64,000 nucleotides of DNA from UBA2779 sp965232165 (GTDB lineage Bacteria > Spirochaetota > Spirochaetia > DSM-2461). Position 1 is the first letter of the stretch. Each line of letters starts with the position of its first letter. Positions 19,293 through 28,576 of the stretch are shown in pieces. The notes under the pieces were generated by a model. That model saw nothing but the letters and a program-made list of their open reading frames with translations. It did not search any database and was not told the origin of the DNA. The position numbers were made by a program, and so were the translations under genes. The stretch spans positions 1,674,001 through 1,738,000 of the forward strand of contig CBDDOY010000001.1 in assembly GCA_965232165.1 (NCBI GenBank), read 5' to 3'.

Positions 19293-19943
19293 ATGTCAAG
19301 AGGCGTTCTGTTCATTGGGGGTATGGGACCCAATAAAGGTTTGGTTCACAGTCTGATTACCGATGATGATGTGATTTGTGCCGCCGATTCCGGATTGGAT
19401 GCCGCCTTGTCCCATGGCATTCGGCCGAATGCCGTTGTTGGCGATATGGATTCCATCTCCGATCATGCTGTGCTGAATGACTTCTCTCCTGATGCAGTGG
19501 TGAAGTACGAAAAGGACAAGGATTGTTCCGATACGGAAATCGGCATTGCTTGGCTGCAGCGGCATTCTTGCCGCCCTATCCTCATGCTTGGCGGAGGAGA
19601 AGGCCGGTTGGATCACACACTCGCCCTGCTGAAGATATTTGAGAGTGAAACGGCTCCGGATTATTGGTATACGGCACGAGAGGCAATTCGCTGGCTCAGG
19701 GAATCCACTGTCTTCTTTGGAAAGCGGGGAGATATGGTGTCTTTTTATCCATTGGGGCACGGGCCCTGGAAGATTGCCAGCCGGGGTTTGCGCTGGGAAA
19801 TAAATGATGTCCCTTGGGAACGTGGAGCGATGAGCCTGAGTAACAGGATTAGCCGTGACAGGGTTGAACTTGAGGTGTTCGCAGGAAGCTTCTTGCTGAT
19901 ACGGAACCTTATGGAGATGGAAGCAGATACTCTCCAGGATTGA
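19293..19943 (+). CDS. thiN: Thiamine pyrophosphokinase
   Basis: A 216-residue enzyme that transfers pyrophosphate from ATP to thiamine. Visible motifs are GDMDSI (about 50-55), KDCSDTEIGI (74-83) and GGGEGRLDHTLA (about 100-111), which form the Mg-ATP site. The start ATG 19293 has GGAGGG upstream. Its last 35 bases overlap the end of the convergent gene at 19909-20751. Divergent from flaB. Confidence 0.9.
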   Translation: MSRGVLFIGGMGPNKGLVHSLITDDDVICAADSGLDAALSHGIRPNAVVGDMDSISDHAVLNDFSPDAVVKYEKDKDCSDTEIGIAWLQRHSCRPILMLGGGEGRLDHTLALLKIFESETAPDYWYTAREAIRWLRESTVFFGKRGDMVSFYPLGHGPWKIASRGLRWEINDVPWERGAMSLSNRISRDRVELEVFAGSFLLIRNLMEMEADTLQD

Positions 19944-20751
19944 TATCTAAGGCGAAGAAATCAAGGAGCACAGGATAGGCGGTGAGCAATTCACCGTAAC
20001 GGGACAGGAGATTGATCCTTGCGTCTTCTATGTCCAATTGTCGAAGTCTTGCTTCTTCGATTTCGGCTAATACCTGCTGCCGTTTCCGAATATTCTCTCT
20101 TGCAAAGTTCTTCGCCTCTTCGTAGAGCGCCCTATCCGGATAATGCCAATCGAGTATAACTGTGTTCAGAACATCCACCCTGTCGTCCATTGCCGAAAGG
20201 CGATCTTGCAGGGTCTTCTGAAGCTCTTTCAAGTCTTCTGATTCGAGGTTCTCCCCTATGGTACGGCCGATTGTATCTTCCAATCGGGATTTGTATTCAG
20301 TCATGACGGCTTCTAATCCCTCATCTCCCCAGCCCTGTTCATACAGATTGGGCAGCGCCTCGGGATTAATACGGTAGCCGACGCCAATGCGATAGGACCA
20401 ATTAAAAGTCTCGCCTTCCCTCACCATAGAACCATATAATTCCCCGGACGGCAGTGTGCCGGTTTTTGATATGATGTGTGTCTGTGGAGCGGGTTTGACG
20501 ATATGGAGAGTAAGATTCGTGGGGAGCAGGGCTTCCCATCTCCACGTGAACTGTCCATTGTTGACGACCGTATCTTCCCAGCCTCTAGTCTTGGTGTATA
20601 TGATTCCATACTCACCGGCGTTGAGTCTGAATTGAATCCATCCGAAGTAGAACCCCGCCGCACCGGCGATAAGAAACAGAAATAGGGTGATCAATGCCGC
20701 TCTGCCTCGGTTTTTCTTCCTGGGAGATGTTTTCCTATGAGTCTTCTCCAT
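19909..20751 (-). CDS. Single-pass membrane protein, possibly band-7/SPFH-like
   Basis: 280 residues: a basic N-terminus, one transmembrane helix at about 19-42, a beta-rich region (50-135) and an Ala/Glu/Arg-rich coiled coil (about 200-250). This order resembles SPFH/band-7 proteins, but conserved motifs are weak, so the family call is tentative. Its ATG directly follows the TAG of the HAD gene, with the RBS GGGAGGA inside that gene, so the two are translationally coupled. Confidence 0.6.
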   Translation of the reverse strand: MEKTHRKTSPRKKNRGRAALITLFLFLIAGAAGFYFGWIQFRLNAGEYGIIYTKTRGWEDTVVNNGQFTWRWEALLPTNLTLHIVKPAPQTHIISKTGTLPSGELYGSMVREGETFNWSYRIGVGYRINPEALPNLYEQGWGDEGLEAVMTEYKSRLEDTIGRTIGENLESEDLKELQKTLQDRLSAMDDRVDVLNTVILDWHYPDRALYEEAKNFARENIRKRQQVLAEIEEARLRQLDIEDARINLLSRYGELLTAYPVLLDFFALDINPGEYLLPSP

Positions 20752-21651
20752 CTATCCTCCCTTGTCCAATAAGCATTCTAACAGATTCAGATCGGTTATT
20801 ACCATATCCGGCTCTGCGGTCATACGCTTATCCAAATTCCTCATCTTGAGGGAGCGCTTATCACCGGCGAATAGACATGTCCGGCAGCCGGCCTTTGATG
20901 CGGCGGATATGTCGTTAAGCATATCGTTGCCGACAAAAAGAATCTCGTGGGGAAGTATGCCTATGGACTTGAGCGCTCTAAGGGGTGCGGTGAAAATGGC
21001 CGAAGAAGGCTTGGCTTCCCGCAGGAGATATGACCATGCGCAGAATTGATCTTCAAATCCGAGATCGGCCAAGGAGCAGTCTGTCAGAGCCTCAAGGAGA
21101 ATGGGGGTATAGAATTGAGCGTTAGATACGATGCCCAGTTTGAAATGCTCCTGCCTGAATTGATGAATGATGTGTGGAAATCCGGGCATGGGCCACACGG
21201 GATTGACCAAATTTTCGTAGTGAAAGGCAAGTTCTTCCAGAATTCCATGGTCAGGTTTTCCAGCGAGATACCCATTCTCCCAGAGCCTCGTTAGGACTTC
21301 AGACCAGACTTCCCTGATATCCACCTCTGGATATTCCACTTCCTGCGCCCGAAGCTGCCGGTGATGATGCCCGATGACTTCCCGGAGGGCTGTCGATACG
21401 ATGCGGGGTAAATTTGTTCGATCAGCTATTGAATAGCCGGACTGAATAAATATTTTGCAAACATCTTCGTTTGAGGTTTCCAGGGATGTTATGCCAACAT
21501 CTCCGGTTCCGCTGATGAGCAGAGTCCCGTAGACATCAAATAGCACCGCACGCACACGCATCCGCTTATCAATTCTATTGACAGCATCCGTTTTAATCGG
21601 ACTGAGAGGAGTAAGATTTGCGATCAGTGCGCTCAATGCTTCGGTTTTCAT
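20752..21651 (-). CDS. HAD-superfamily hydrolase
   Basis: About 299 residues from ATG 21651; a GTG at 21684 would add 11 residues but has no RBS. Motif I is LFDVYGTLL, motif II lies in LGIVSNAQFY, motif III Lys near REAKPSSAIF and motif IV in LFVGNDMLNDISAA. An alpha-helical cap of about 110 residues separates motifs I and II, as in subfamily IA phosphatases. Substrate unknown. First gene of a two-gene unit with the membrane protein downstream. Confidence 0.85.
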   Translation of the reverse strand: MKTEALSALIANLTPLSPIKTDAVNRIDKRMRVRAVLFDVYGTLLISGTGDVGITSLETSNEDVCKIFIQSGYSIADRTNLPRIVSTALREVIGHHHRQLRAQEVEYPEVDIREVWSEVLTRLWENGYLAGKPDHGILEELAFHYENLVNPVWPMPGFPHIIHQFRQEHFKLGIVSNAQFYTPILLEALTDCSLADLGFEDQFCAWSYLLREAKPSSAIFTAPLRALKSIGILPHEILFVGNDMLNDISAASKAGCRTCLFAGDKRSLKMRNLDKRMTAEPDMVITDLNLLECLLDKGG

Positions 21652-21706
21652 TTTTTGCTCATTCCCGCCATCTTCCGTGAACACTTACAAACAGCTATGA
21701 TGGCCT

Positions 21707-22063
21707 ATGCCTATTAGAAATTTCTGGGTTCGGAAGACATGGCTTCCCAGTATATTCGGCCGCGCCACGGCCTTGTTTATGGCCGTATCGCTTATAACCC
21801 TCTATTTCTATCTTCTCGGAAACATTCAAGGATTTTCCGATAGCACTCTTAACCTCCTCATAGAAATTGAACTCCGGCTTCTGTCGATGGCGGCAGTTTT
21901 TGGGGCCTTGTCCGCAATAACCTATATAGCGACGAAACCCCTGCGCAACAAGCGGCATTTAGCGGCTGTCTTTTTTTCAATTCTTGCGGCGGCCCTCAGT
22001 TTTGTCCTCTATCTTGGTGTGGCCCTATTGCGAACCTTTCAGGATGGTTATGGAGGAATCTGA
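21707..22063 (+). CDS. Small membrane protein of unknown function
   Basis: 118 residues with three likely transmembrane helices (about 18-38, 57-76 and 86-108), and basic residues at the N-terminus and between helices 2 and 3. I do not recognise the family. It is divergent from the HAD gene and ends 12 bases before the convergent asd stop. Confidence 0.55.
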   Translation: MPIRNFWVRKTWLPSIFGRATALFMAVSLITLYFYLLGNIQGFSDSTLNLLIEIELRLLSMAAVFGALSAITYIATKPLRNKRHLAAVFFSILAAALSFVLYLGVALLRTFQDGYGGI

Positions 22064-22075
22064 TTACAGAGCCGC

Positions 22076-23122
22076 TCATCTTTTTAGGTAACCGAGTTCA
22101 ACGAATGCTTCTGCGTTAAGAATCGATGCCCCGGCGGCGCCGCGTATGGTATTATGCCCCATAATCACCATCTTAATATCACCTATGGGGCACTCCCGTA
22201 TTCGTCCCACACAGGTAGACATTCCTCCCGCTAACTGAATGTCCCATATCGGCTGGGGCCTTGAATCGTCTTCAAAGACGATAAGGGGCGTAGCCGGCGC
22301 TGTCGGAAGACGGCTTTCTTGGGGCATCCCCTTCCAGTTCTTGAGCAGTTGTTTAACGTCCTCTACCGAGAAATTACTTTTCTTGAACTTGATATTTATG
22401 GCAGCGGTATGTCCATCAATAACGGGCACCCTGCTGCATTGTGCACTGATCATATAATCTGCAGGCTCAATGTGATCCTCCTTAAGGGTTCCGAGAATTT
22501 TCTGGCTTTCGCGTTCCACCTTTGGTTCTTCATTAGGAATGCTGGGAATGACATTGCCAAGAATATCGAAGGCAGATACTCCAGGGTAGCCTGCGCCGCT
22601 GATGGCCTGCATCGACGTGATTTGAACCCATTCGATGCCGTATGCATCATATAATGGAGACAGGACCATGGCCATGGGCATGACAACACAGTTCGAGTTT
22701 GTGATGATTGCGCCGGCATAGTTTTGCTTCTCCGCTAATTTGAAATGGTCAGGATTGATCTCGGGAATGATGATCGGCACATCGGGGTCCATGCGATGAT
22801 TGCTCGTATTGGAAATGATGATATGCCCTTTTTCTGCATATTCCCGCTCCAGCATACCGACGGCCGAGGATTCAATGCCTGAGAAGAGTATGGAACTCTC
22901 AAGCTTTTCCCCCGCGGCTATGACTGTTTTGGTTGCAAGGCGGGATGGAATTGGAATAGATTGTTTCCAACGGCAGACCTTGGAATACTCTTCGCCCGCA
23001 GAGCGAGGCGAAGCCACTAACTCAATGATTTCAAACCAAGGGTGGTTTTGTAGAAGGACGATAAATTTCTGACCGACTGTTCCGGTGGCTCCGAGTATCG
23101 CAACGGGAATCTTGTGTTCCAT
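22076..23122 (-). CDS. asd: Aspartate-semialdehyde dehydrogenase
   Basis: A 348-residue NADPH-dependent enzyme converting aspartyl phosphate to the semialdehyde, feeding lysine/diaminopimelate, threonine and methionine synthesis. The nucleotide loop is GATGTVGQ (residues 11-18), the catalytic Cys is in TNSNCVVMP (about 147), and SGAGYPGVSAFD and the acid-base His region (IDGHTAAINI) follow. Sequence style is of the archaeal/fungal branch rather than the E. coli type. Stands alone. Confidence 0.92.
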   Translation of the reverse strand: MEHKIPVAILGATGTVGQKFIVLLQNHPWFEIIELVASPRSAGEEYSKVCRWKQSIPIPSRLATKTVIAAGEKLESSILFSGIESSAVGMLEREYAEKGHIIISNTSNHRMDPDVPIIIPEINPDHFKLAEKQNYAGAIITNSNCVVMPMAMVLSPLYDAYGIEWVQITSMQAISGAGYPGVSAFDILGNVIPSIPNEEPKVERESQKILGTLKEDHIEPADYMISAQCSRVPVIDGHTAAINIKFKKSNFSVEDVKQLLKNWKGMPQESRLPTAPATPLIVFEDDSRPQPIWDIQLAGGMSTCVGRIRECPIGDIKMVIMGHNTIRGAAGASILNAEAFVELGYLKR

Positions 23123-23259
23123 ATATACTTCCTAAGGACGGGTTGAGATTGAAAACTAGCCTTATTTCGCTTGTTTAGTCAAGTTCCACATGTAATAAGG
23201 TCTGTTGGAAGAGATAAACCGGAATAAGAAAGTTCAGTCCGGAAAACAGAAGGAGTCGG

Positions 23260-25368
23260 GTGCGGATGGAACATGCCCTTTCAGAACAGGACCTCGTCAG
23301 CCTTATAGAAGACAACAGGAACCTCGCGACGCTTCTCGCATCCTATGAAACGCGTCCAGGACAAATCGCATTGCTTAAGATGATTACACGGGCATTCAAT
23401 GAGCAGCGGCCATTGATTGCCGAAGCCGGAACTGGGCTTGGAAAATCTCTCGCATATCTCCTTCCGGCCCTTCGATGGGCCGAACTCAATGAGGGAAGAG
23501 TCGTTGTTTCCACCGCAACCATTGCGTTGCAGCAGCAAATTGTCAACAAAGACATTCCATTGGCTAAAAAACTTCTCGGCTCGAAGGTGAAAACCTCCTT
23601 AGTGAAGGGACGCGGCAACTACCTCTGTCTCAAACGCCTGGAGGAGGCGGGAACCGAAGATGACCTTTTCGGATCAGTGGCTGAGATGACCGCCATCCGC
23701 CAGTGGGCGATGGAAACAAACAGCGGGGATTTATCCGATATCCCCTTCACGCCTGGATTTGGAATCTGGGGAAGGATTCGCTGTGAGGGGGATGCCTGTC
23801 CGGGATCACTCTGTGCACACTTCGAAAAATGCTTCTTCATGCAGTCGAGGCGCAGGGCCTTTACTGCGTCGGTAATAGTCGTCAATCACCACCTTCTGTT
23901 TGCAGATCTTGCCGCCCGCCGTGAGAGGACGGGGCAGGAGGAAACCGTCGTCCTTCCCGCCTATCAATGCATCGTATTCGATGAGGCCCATCATATTGAG
24001 AGCGGGGCCACGTCTATGTTCTCTGGAACCCTGTCGTTTTCCTCCCTCAACAGGCTCTTCCATCGTCTGTACCGCGGGCAGCTTAAACCTGAAGGCGGAC
24101 TACTAAGGAAAATAGCCGATGTGAAGTCCGGTGCGGGTGAATCGTTTAAAACTGTACCGGCATTGATTGATGATGCCAGGAATGCGGCGCAATCTCTCGA
24201 TACTCTTGGCCGTTTTCTCTTCAAGAATTCATCCTCCATCCGTTTGAATGGGCCGCTTGGGGAAACTGAGCGTAAGAATTTCACCGATCCCATGAATAAT
24301 CTGCAAAATGCCCTGGGTAATCTCACTGCCGACATTGTGAGTGGCATTGAAGGGCTGAAGGATGATGAGGATAGCGAGATTCAGGGGATCGTCATTGAAC
24401 TGGAGCAGACGGCCTCCTCCTTACAGAAATCTGCGGGCATCGCCGAAGCCTTCATTCACCGTGAAACCTCTTCCGATCAGGTGTTCTGGCTTGAACTGAC
24501 CCGGAGTTCCGGAGGCAATGAAATGCTGCAATGCCATTGTACGCCTTTGGAAGTGTCCGACATAATCAGAGAGTCGGTTTGGGAAGCATTTGAAACCGTA
24601 ATCAGCGTATCCGCCACCTTGTCCATGGGAGGCCGTTTTCAGGCGTGGAGATCGAATGTCGGCGCCATGTCAACGGCCGCCGATTTTTTGGAGGGAATTT
24701 ATCCTTCACCGTTTGATTTTATGACTCGGGTTTTGTTAGGCATTCCCGTGGATGCGCCGAGTCCTGAGAATCGCGGCGACTGGGAGGAATACCTCATTCA
24801 AACTATAGCGAGATCGTTGGAAACATCAGGGGGGCATGCCCTAGTGTTATTCACCTCCTATGAAGTCTTGAGATCAACGGTAAGCGGTGTCCGCAGCCTG
24901 CTCGGAGATGAGGCGCCTTTGCTCCTGGCTCAAGGGGAGGATGACAGGGCTAGGCTTTTAATACGATTCAGAGACAATCCCTCCAGTGTCCTGTTTGCCA
25001 CCGATTCGTTCTGGGAAGGTGTAGACGTTCCAGGCGAATCACTGCGTCTGGTTATCATCACACGGCTTCCGTTTCGGCCGCCGACAGACCCTATTGATCA
25101 GGCCAGAAGGGATTCCGTCATGGCTTCAGGCAGCAACCCCTTCCTCAGATTGACTGTTCCCGCCGCAGTGATGCGCTTTCGCCAGGGTTTTGGGCGGCTC
25201 ATGCGCCGAAAAGACGACTACGGAGCCGTCCTGGTGTTGGATGCTCGAATAGTCAGCAAGTCATATGGGAGTCTTTTCCGAGACGCTCTTCCCAGGACGG
25301 CTTTATCCATCAAAACTACCGAGGGTGTGCTTCGGGAATTGGAAAACTTTCTCTATCAATCCATGTAG
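23260..25368 (+). CDS. dinG: DinG/XPD-like ATP-dependent DNA helicase
   Basis: A 702-residue superfamily 2 helicase. Walker A is AGTGLGKS (56-63), the DEAH box is VFDEAHHIE (about 238), and motif VI is RFRQGFGRLMRR near the C-terminus. Four Cys (CLKRL near 124, then CEGDACPGSLCAHFEKCFF) can bind the Fe-S cluster of this family. It unwinds 5' to 3' and handles R-loops or repair intermediates. GTG 23260 and ATG 23266 are both possible starts; AAGGAG is just upstream. Confidence 0.9.
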   Translation: MRMEHALSEQDLVSLIEDNRNLATLLASYETRPGQIALLKMITRAFNEQRPLIAEAGTGLGKSLAYLLPALRWAELNEGRVVVSTATIALQQQIVNKDIPLAKKLLGSKVKTSLVKGRGNYLCLKRLEEAGTEDDLFGSVAEMTAIRQWAMETNSGDLSDIPFTPGFGIWGRIRCEGDACPGSLCAHFEKCFFMQSRRRAFTASVIVVNHHLLFADLAARRERTGQEETVVLPAYQCIVFDEAHHIESGATSMFSGTLSFSSLNRLFHRLYRGQLKPEGGLLRKIADVKSGAGESFKTVPALIDDARNAAQSLDTLGRFLFKNSSSIRLNGPLGETERKNFTDPMNNLQNALGNLTADIVSGIEGLKDDEDSEIQGIVIELEQTASSLQKSAGIAEAFIHRETSSDQVFWLELTRSSGGNEMLQCHCTPLEVSDIIRESVWEAFETVISVSATLSMGGRFQAWRSNVGAMSTAADFLEGIYPSPFDFMTRVLLGIPVDAPSPENRGDWEEYLIQTIARSLETSGGHALVLFTSYEVLRSTVSGVRSLLGDEAPLLLAQGEDDRARLLIRFRDNPSSVLFATDSFWEGVDVPGESLRLVIITRLPFRPPTDPIDQARRDSVMASGSNPFLRLTVPAAVMRFRQGFGRLMRRKDDYGAVLVLDARIVSKSYGSLFRDALPRTALSIKTTEGVLRELENFLYQSM

Positions 25369-25420
25369 CGGGGGCTTTTGAGAATAGACATGATCCGGGG
25401 AATACCATTAGAGTAAACTC

Positions 25421-26395
25421 ATGGATATTAGCACAAATTACATGGGATTACGGCTTGCAAATCCTGTGATCGTTGCCTCATCATCATTGACAGCCAACTT
25501 AGAAGCGGTGAAGAATGCCTATGATGCGAAGGCCGGAGCCCTCGTCCTGAAATCTCTTTTTGAAGAGGATATCGCCAAAGTGAAGGCGAATTCAAATGTC
25601 GATAACAGCCTTCACCCCGAGGCCTATGAGTACATTGAACAGATGCACATGATGCTGGAACCCGATGCATATATCGGTTTTGTTGAGGAATGTGTTCAGG
25701 CCGTAGACATCCCCGTCATCGCCAGCCTCAACTGCTATTCCACGCATTGGTGGGTGGAGTATCTTGAACGCATCGCCAATGTCGGCGCCGATGGGATAGA
25801 ACTGAATCTCTCTCCCATAGCGCTCAGTCATAAAACCGATGCAGAAGCCATAGAGAGGCAGATAGTGGACATGGTATCCTTGGCGCGAAAGACCGTCCAA
25901 ATCCCTTTGGCCGTGAAATTGGGACCAGGGTTCACCTCTCTTCCTCATTTGGCCTCACGTTTAAAGGCGGCCGGCGCCAATGCCCTCACCCTGTTCAATA
26001 GGTATTATCGGATGGACCTCGACATCAATGCCATCGAATTTAAATCAGGGAACTCGCTTTCATCGGCCGAGGAGTTCGGAACCGTTCTGAGGTGGATAGG
26101 CATACTGTCAGATTCCAGCGGATTGGATTTATCGGCATCCACCGGGATCTATGATGCCGATAGCCTTATCAAGGTAATCCTGGCTGGCGGCAAGGCTGCC
26201 CAGCTTTGCAGTGTTCTCTATCGAAAGGGATTAGGTGTCATCGATGAAATGCTCGCCGGCTTAGAAAAATGGATGGAAGAACATGGCTTCAACGGCATAG
26301 GGGATTTTCAGAGTCTTCTCAGCCTGCAAGATGATCATCTGAAAAGCTATTATCATCGTCTCCAATATGTTAAATCCATCAAGGGTGAGAAATAA
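25421..26395 (+). CDS. Dihydroorotate dehydrogenase-like protein
   Basis: A 324-residue TIM-barrel flavoprotein. The N-terminal MGLRLANPVIVASS, the FMN-site ASLNCYS and the motifs GIELNLSP and AVKLGP are shared with class 1 dihydroorotate dehydrogenases. However, the family of 'DHODH-like' fumarate-reductase-type proteins also has these, and no pyr genes are nearby. It may oxidise another substrate. No strong RBS is visible. Confidence 0.8.
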   Translation: MDISTNYMGLRLANPVIVASSSLTANLEAVKNAYDAKAGALVLKSLFEEDIAKVKANSNVDNSLHPEAYEYIEQMHMMLEPDAYIGFVEECVQAVDIPVIASLNCYSTHWWVEYLERIANVGADGIELNLSPIALSHKTDAEAIERQIVDMVSLARKTVQIPLAVKLGPGFTSLPHLASRLKAAGANALTLFNRYYRMDLDINAIEFKSGNSLSSAEEFGTVLRWIGILSDSSGLDLSASTGIYDADSLIKVILAGGKAAQLCSVLYRKGLGVIDEMLAGLEKWMEEHGFNGIGDFQSLLSLQDDHLKSYYHRLQYVKSIKGEK

Positions 26396-26998
26396 AGGGG
26401 TTTCCAATAATCCCTCTATTTACAATTGACACCTCTTTCAGGACCGCATCTTGTATCCCCTTCAAAAGGAAGCGGAAGAATGGAACCTCGCGCTGCACTG
26501 CGGTTTTCAGAGTTTCCCGGCACCGGGCCTTGAGCGGCGAGTCTTGTAAGGCCGGCCGGTGTGACATAATTTTTGAAAATTGATACTTGGGCGCGCCCCC
26601 CCGGGTCGGGCTTTTCGCTCCAATGCCTTACTCTGGCAGCCTGTCCCCCTGCTCATTGTCAATCGCCGGAGGGGCAGCCGGCGGCATTTCCGCTGCAATC
26701 CCTTGCGCTATTTTCATTTCGTGATTTGTTGTGTACAGCGTGCTAACCCCCTCCCTCCCCCGTCTCGCCGTGTTTTGTGCTTTGACGTAACAGATTTAGG
26801 CGGCAGCGCACCTCATGATTGAAACTGGACAGAACCCCCGCCTGCCTGTGCGTGTTCTGCATGCAGACAGGCCCGCCCCGGACCATGAGAGCCAAGGCGG
26901 AAGCTCCAGAACACTTAACAGCAATAAGCATGCCGACGCGCCGGGAGTCTGTCGAATTTTGGATTCCAAGGCATTTTGATGATCTTCTTCTGATACAA
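26396..26998. other. Non-coding region with interspersed repeat
   Basis: Between the DHODH-like gene and groES there is no convincing gene. It holds repeat copy B (26581-26743) and GC-rich text whose short ORFs have no recognisable similarity. Confidence 0.4.
26581..26743 (+). repeat. Interspersed 160-bp repeat, copy B
   Basis: Same family as the copy at 16091, with several insertions and substitutions in the C/G runs. Ends with GTGTACAG. Confidence 0.85.
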
Positions 26999-27045
26999 AG
27001 CACAGGCGCTCCGGCACGGCCAAGCTGTGCCGGAGCGCCTGTGCT
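26999..27045. other. Perfect 19-bp inverted repeat with 9-base loop
   Basis: The arm AGCACAGGCGCTCCGGCAC (26999-27017) is exactly complementary to 27027-27045, with a 9-base loop. It lies downstream of groES, beyond its terminator. No T run follows on either side, so a plain terminator is unlikely. Confidence 0.7.
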
Positions 27046-27063
27046 GCAACGCAGCAGAGAAGG

Positions 27064-27106
27064 GTCAAAAACTGCCAGAAGAATGAAGTTCAGCAGGCTT
27101 CTGGCA
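27064..27106 (-). terminator. Rho-independent terminator of groES
   Basis: On the minus strand TGCCAGAAG (27106-27098) pairs with CTTCTGGCA (27081-27073), followed by GTTTTTGA. It begins 11 bases past the groES stop. Confidence 0.65.
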
Positions 27107-27116
27107 CTTGAAATTT

Positions 27117-27383
27117 TTAGCTGACAACTGCCAGGATGTCGGCGCTCTTGACGATGAGATGATCAACGTCTTTAATGCTGACATTGGTGCCGGCGTACTT
27201 GTCATACATAACTTTGTCGCCGACCTTGACGGTAATCGCATCCTTGTCATCGCCGACTGCGACGACAGTACCCGTTTGGGTTTTTTCCTGGGCGGTGTCT
27301 GGGATGTACAGGCCGGAAGCCGTAACGGTTTCTGCCTCTCCCACCTTGATCAGGACTCGGTCCTGTAGAGGTTTGACGGTCAT
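27117..27383 (-). CDS. groES: Co-chaperonin GroES
   Basis: An 88-residue lid of the GroEL folding chamber. MTVKPLQDRVLIK, the mobile loop TASGLYIPDTAQEK and GDKVMYDKYAGT are diagnostic. The ATG at 27383 follows an AGAGAGGA. groEL is not adjacent, as is usual in spirochaetes. I see no CIRCE element (TTAGCACTC palindrome) upstream. A terminator hairpin follows. Confidence 0.97.
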   Translation of the reverse strand: MTVKPLQDRVLIKVGEAETVTASGLYIPDTAQEKTQTGTVVAVGDDKDAITVKVGDKVMYDKYAGTNVSIKDVDHLIVKSADILAVVS

Positions 27384-27649
27384 ATTTAGAATCCTCTCTT
27401 ATTTGATGTATTAGAGCGTCGGTTAGGGTAATGGCTGCCTCTCTCCGTCGCCCATGGTGAAGAATATACGGAATGAAGTGTGAGCGGTCAAGCGGAAATT
27501 ATCAGATCATGTGCCATCTCCGAAGTATTAACATATTGTAAGCAATGGGAGTTATGGCTTGCCGAAGACTCGCCAGAATGAATAGATTATATAGAGCTTA
27601 TACAGCATCTCGCTGTGTAGGAGCCGTACAACAATAGTTTGGAGTATGT

Positions 27650-28576
27650 ATGATTAGCATTCAGAGTCTCACCAAGTGCTATGGCAGTGCCTTGGCGGTT
27701 GACAAGCTCAGCGTTGAAATCCCCAAAGGGGAAATTCTTGGTTTGCTAGGCCCTAATGGTGCGGGGAAATCTACTACATTGCGAATAATGACTGGCTATC
27801 TGTCTCCGACATCCGGTACGATCATTGTCGATGGCCATGATGTGACGTTGGACCCGAGGGTTGTGAAAGAGCGTATGGGGTATCTGCCCGAGTCGGCCCC
27901 GCTCTATTCTGAGATGATAGTGTTCGACTACCTTAAATACATTGCCGATATCCGGGGTGTTGAGTCATCGATGGCGCGATTAAAGGAACTGGCGGAGCTT
28001 TGCAGTATAGGCGAGGTGATGCACAAGCCCATCGCCACGCTTTCCAAGGGTTACAGGCAGAGGGTGGGGCTCGCCTTGGCGCTGATGAAGGATCCCCCAA
28101 TTCTTATCCTGGATGAACCGACCTCAGGCCTGGATCCGAATCAAATCGTCGAAATTCGGAATATCATCAGAGAAATAGGGAAGGAAAAGACTATCATCTT
28201 TTCCACACATATTCTCAGCGAGGCCGAAGCCACCTGTGACAGGGTGCTTATCATCAATAAAGGCCGAATTGCAGCCGACGGTTCGGCAGACAGTCTCAAA
28301 GCTTCCCTGGCTGCCGAGAAAACCCTGCATCTGAGACTGAAGGGAGCCGTTTCCGATGAGGTTCAAAACACCCTCAAAGTATTGAATGGGGTGCTCTCGA
28401 TTACAGCCGATGACGATGCCGGCGAGTTGCAGGTTTTGGTCAAGGGATCAGAGGATCTTCGAGAAACGGTGTACAGAACGGTGAAGAAGAGCGACTGGAT
28501 GCTTCTGGAAATGGTTCAGGAGAAGCAGTCCCTAGAAAAGATATTCAGGGAGCTGACAACGGAGGTGAAGCAATGA
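27650..28576 (+). CDS. Gld/ABC-2-type exporter ATP-binding protein
   Basis: A 308-residue ATPase with Walker A GPNGAGKST (34-42), signature LSKGYRQRVG, Walker B LILDEPTSGLDP and an H-loop FSTH. It has the C-terminal extension typical of GldA/CcmA-like exporters. First gene of a four-gene operon (27650-32327) matching the GldA-GldF-GldG plus DUF4340 layout. In Bacteroidetes GldAFG affects gliding; in other phyla, including spirochaetes, the substrate is unknown. Confidence 0.88.
   Translation: MISIQSLTKCYGSALAVDKLSVEIPKGEILGLLGPNGAGKSTTLRIMTGYLSPTSGTIIVDGHDVTLDPRVVKERMGYLPESAPLYSEMIVFDYLKYIADIRGVESSMARLKELAELCSIGEVMHKPIATLSKGYRQRVGLALALMKDPPILILDEPTSGLDPNQIVEIRNIIREIGKEKTIIFSTHILSEAEATCDRVLIINKGRIAADGSADSLKASLAAEKTLHLRLKGAVSDEVQNTLKVLNGVLSITADDDAGELQVLVKGSEDLRETVYRTVKKSDWMLLEMVQEKQSLEKIFRELTTEVKQ

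Noticed and set aside
26796..27068. Small gene on the minus strand before groES
   Set aside because: No similarity, no RBS, and the frame spans the palindrome at 26999-27045.
27384..27500. CIRCE/HrcA operator upstream of groES
   Set aside because: No TTAGCACTC-N9-GAGTGCTAA-like palindrome is present.
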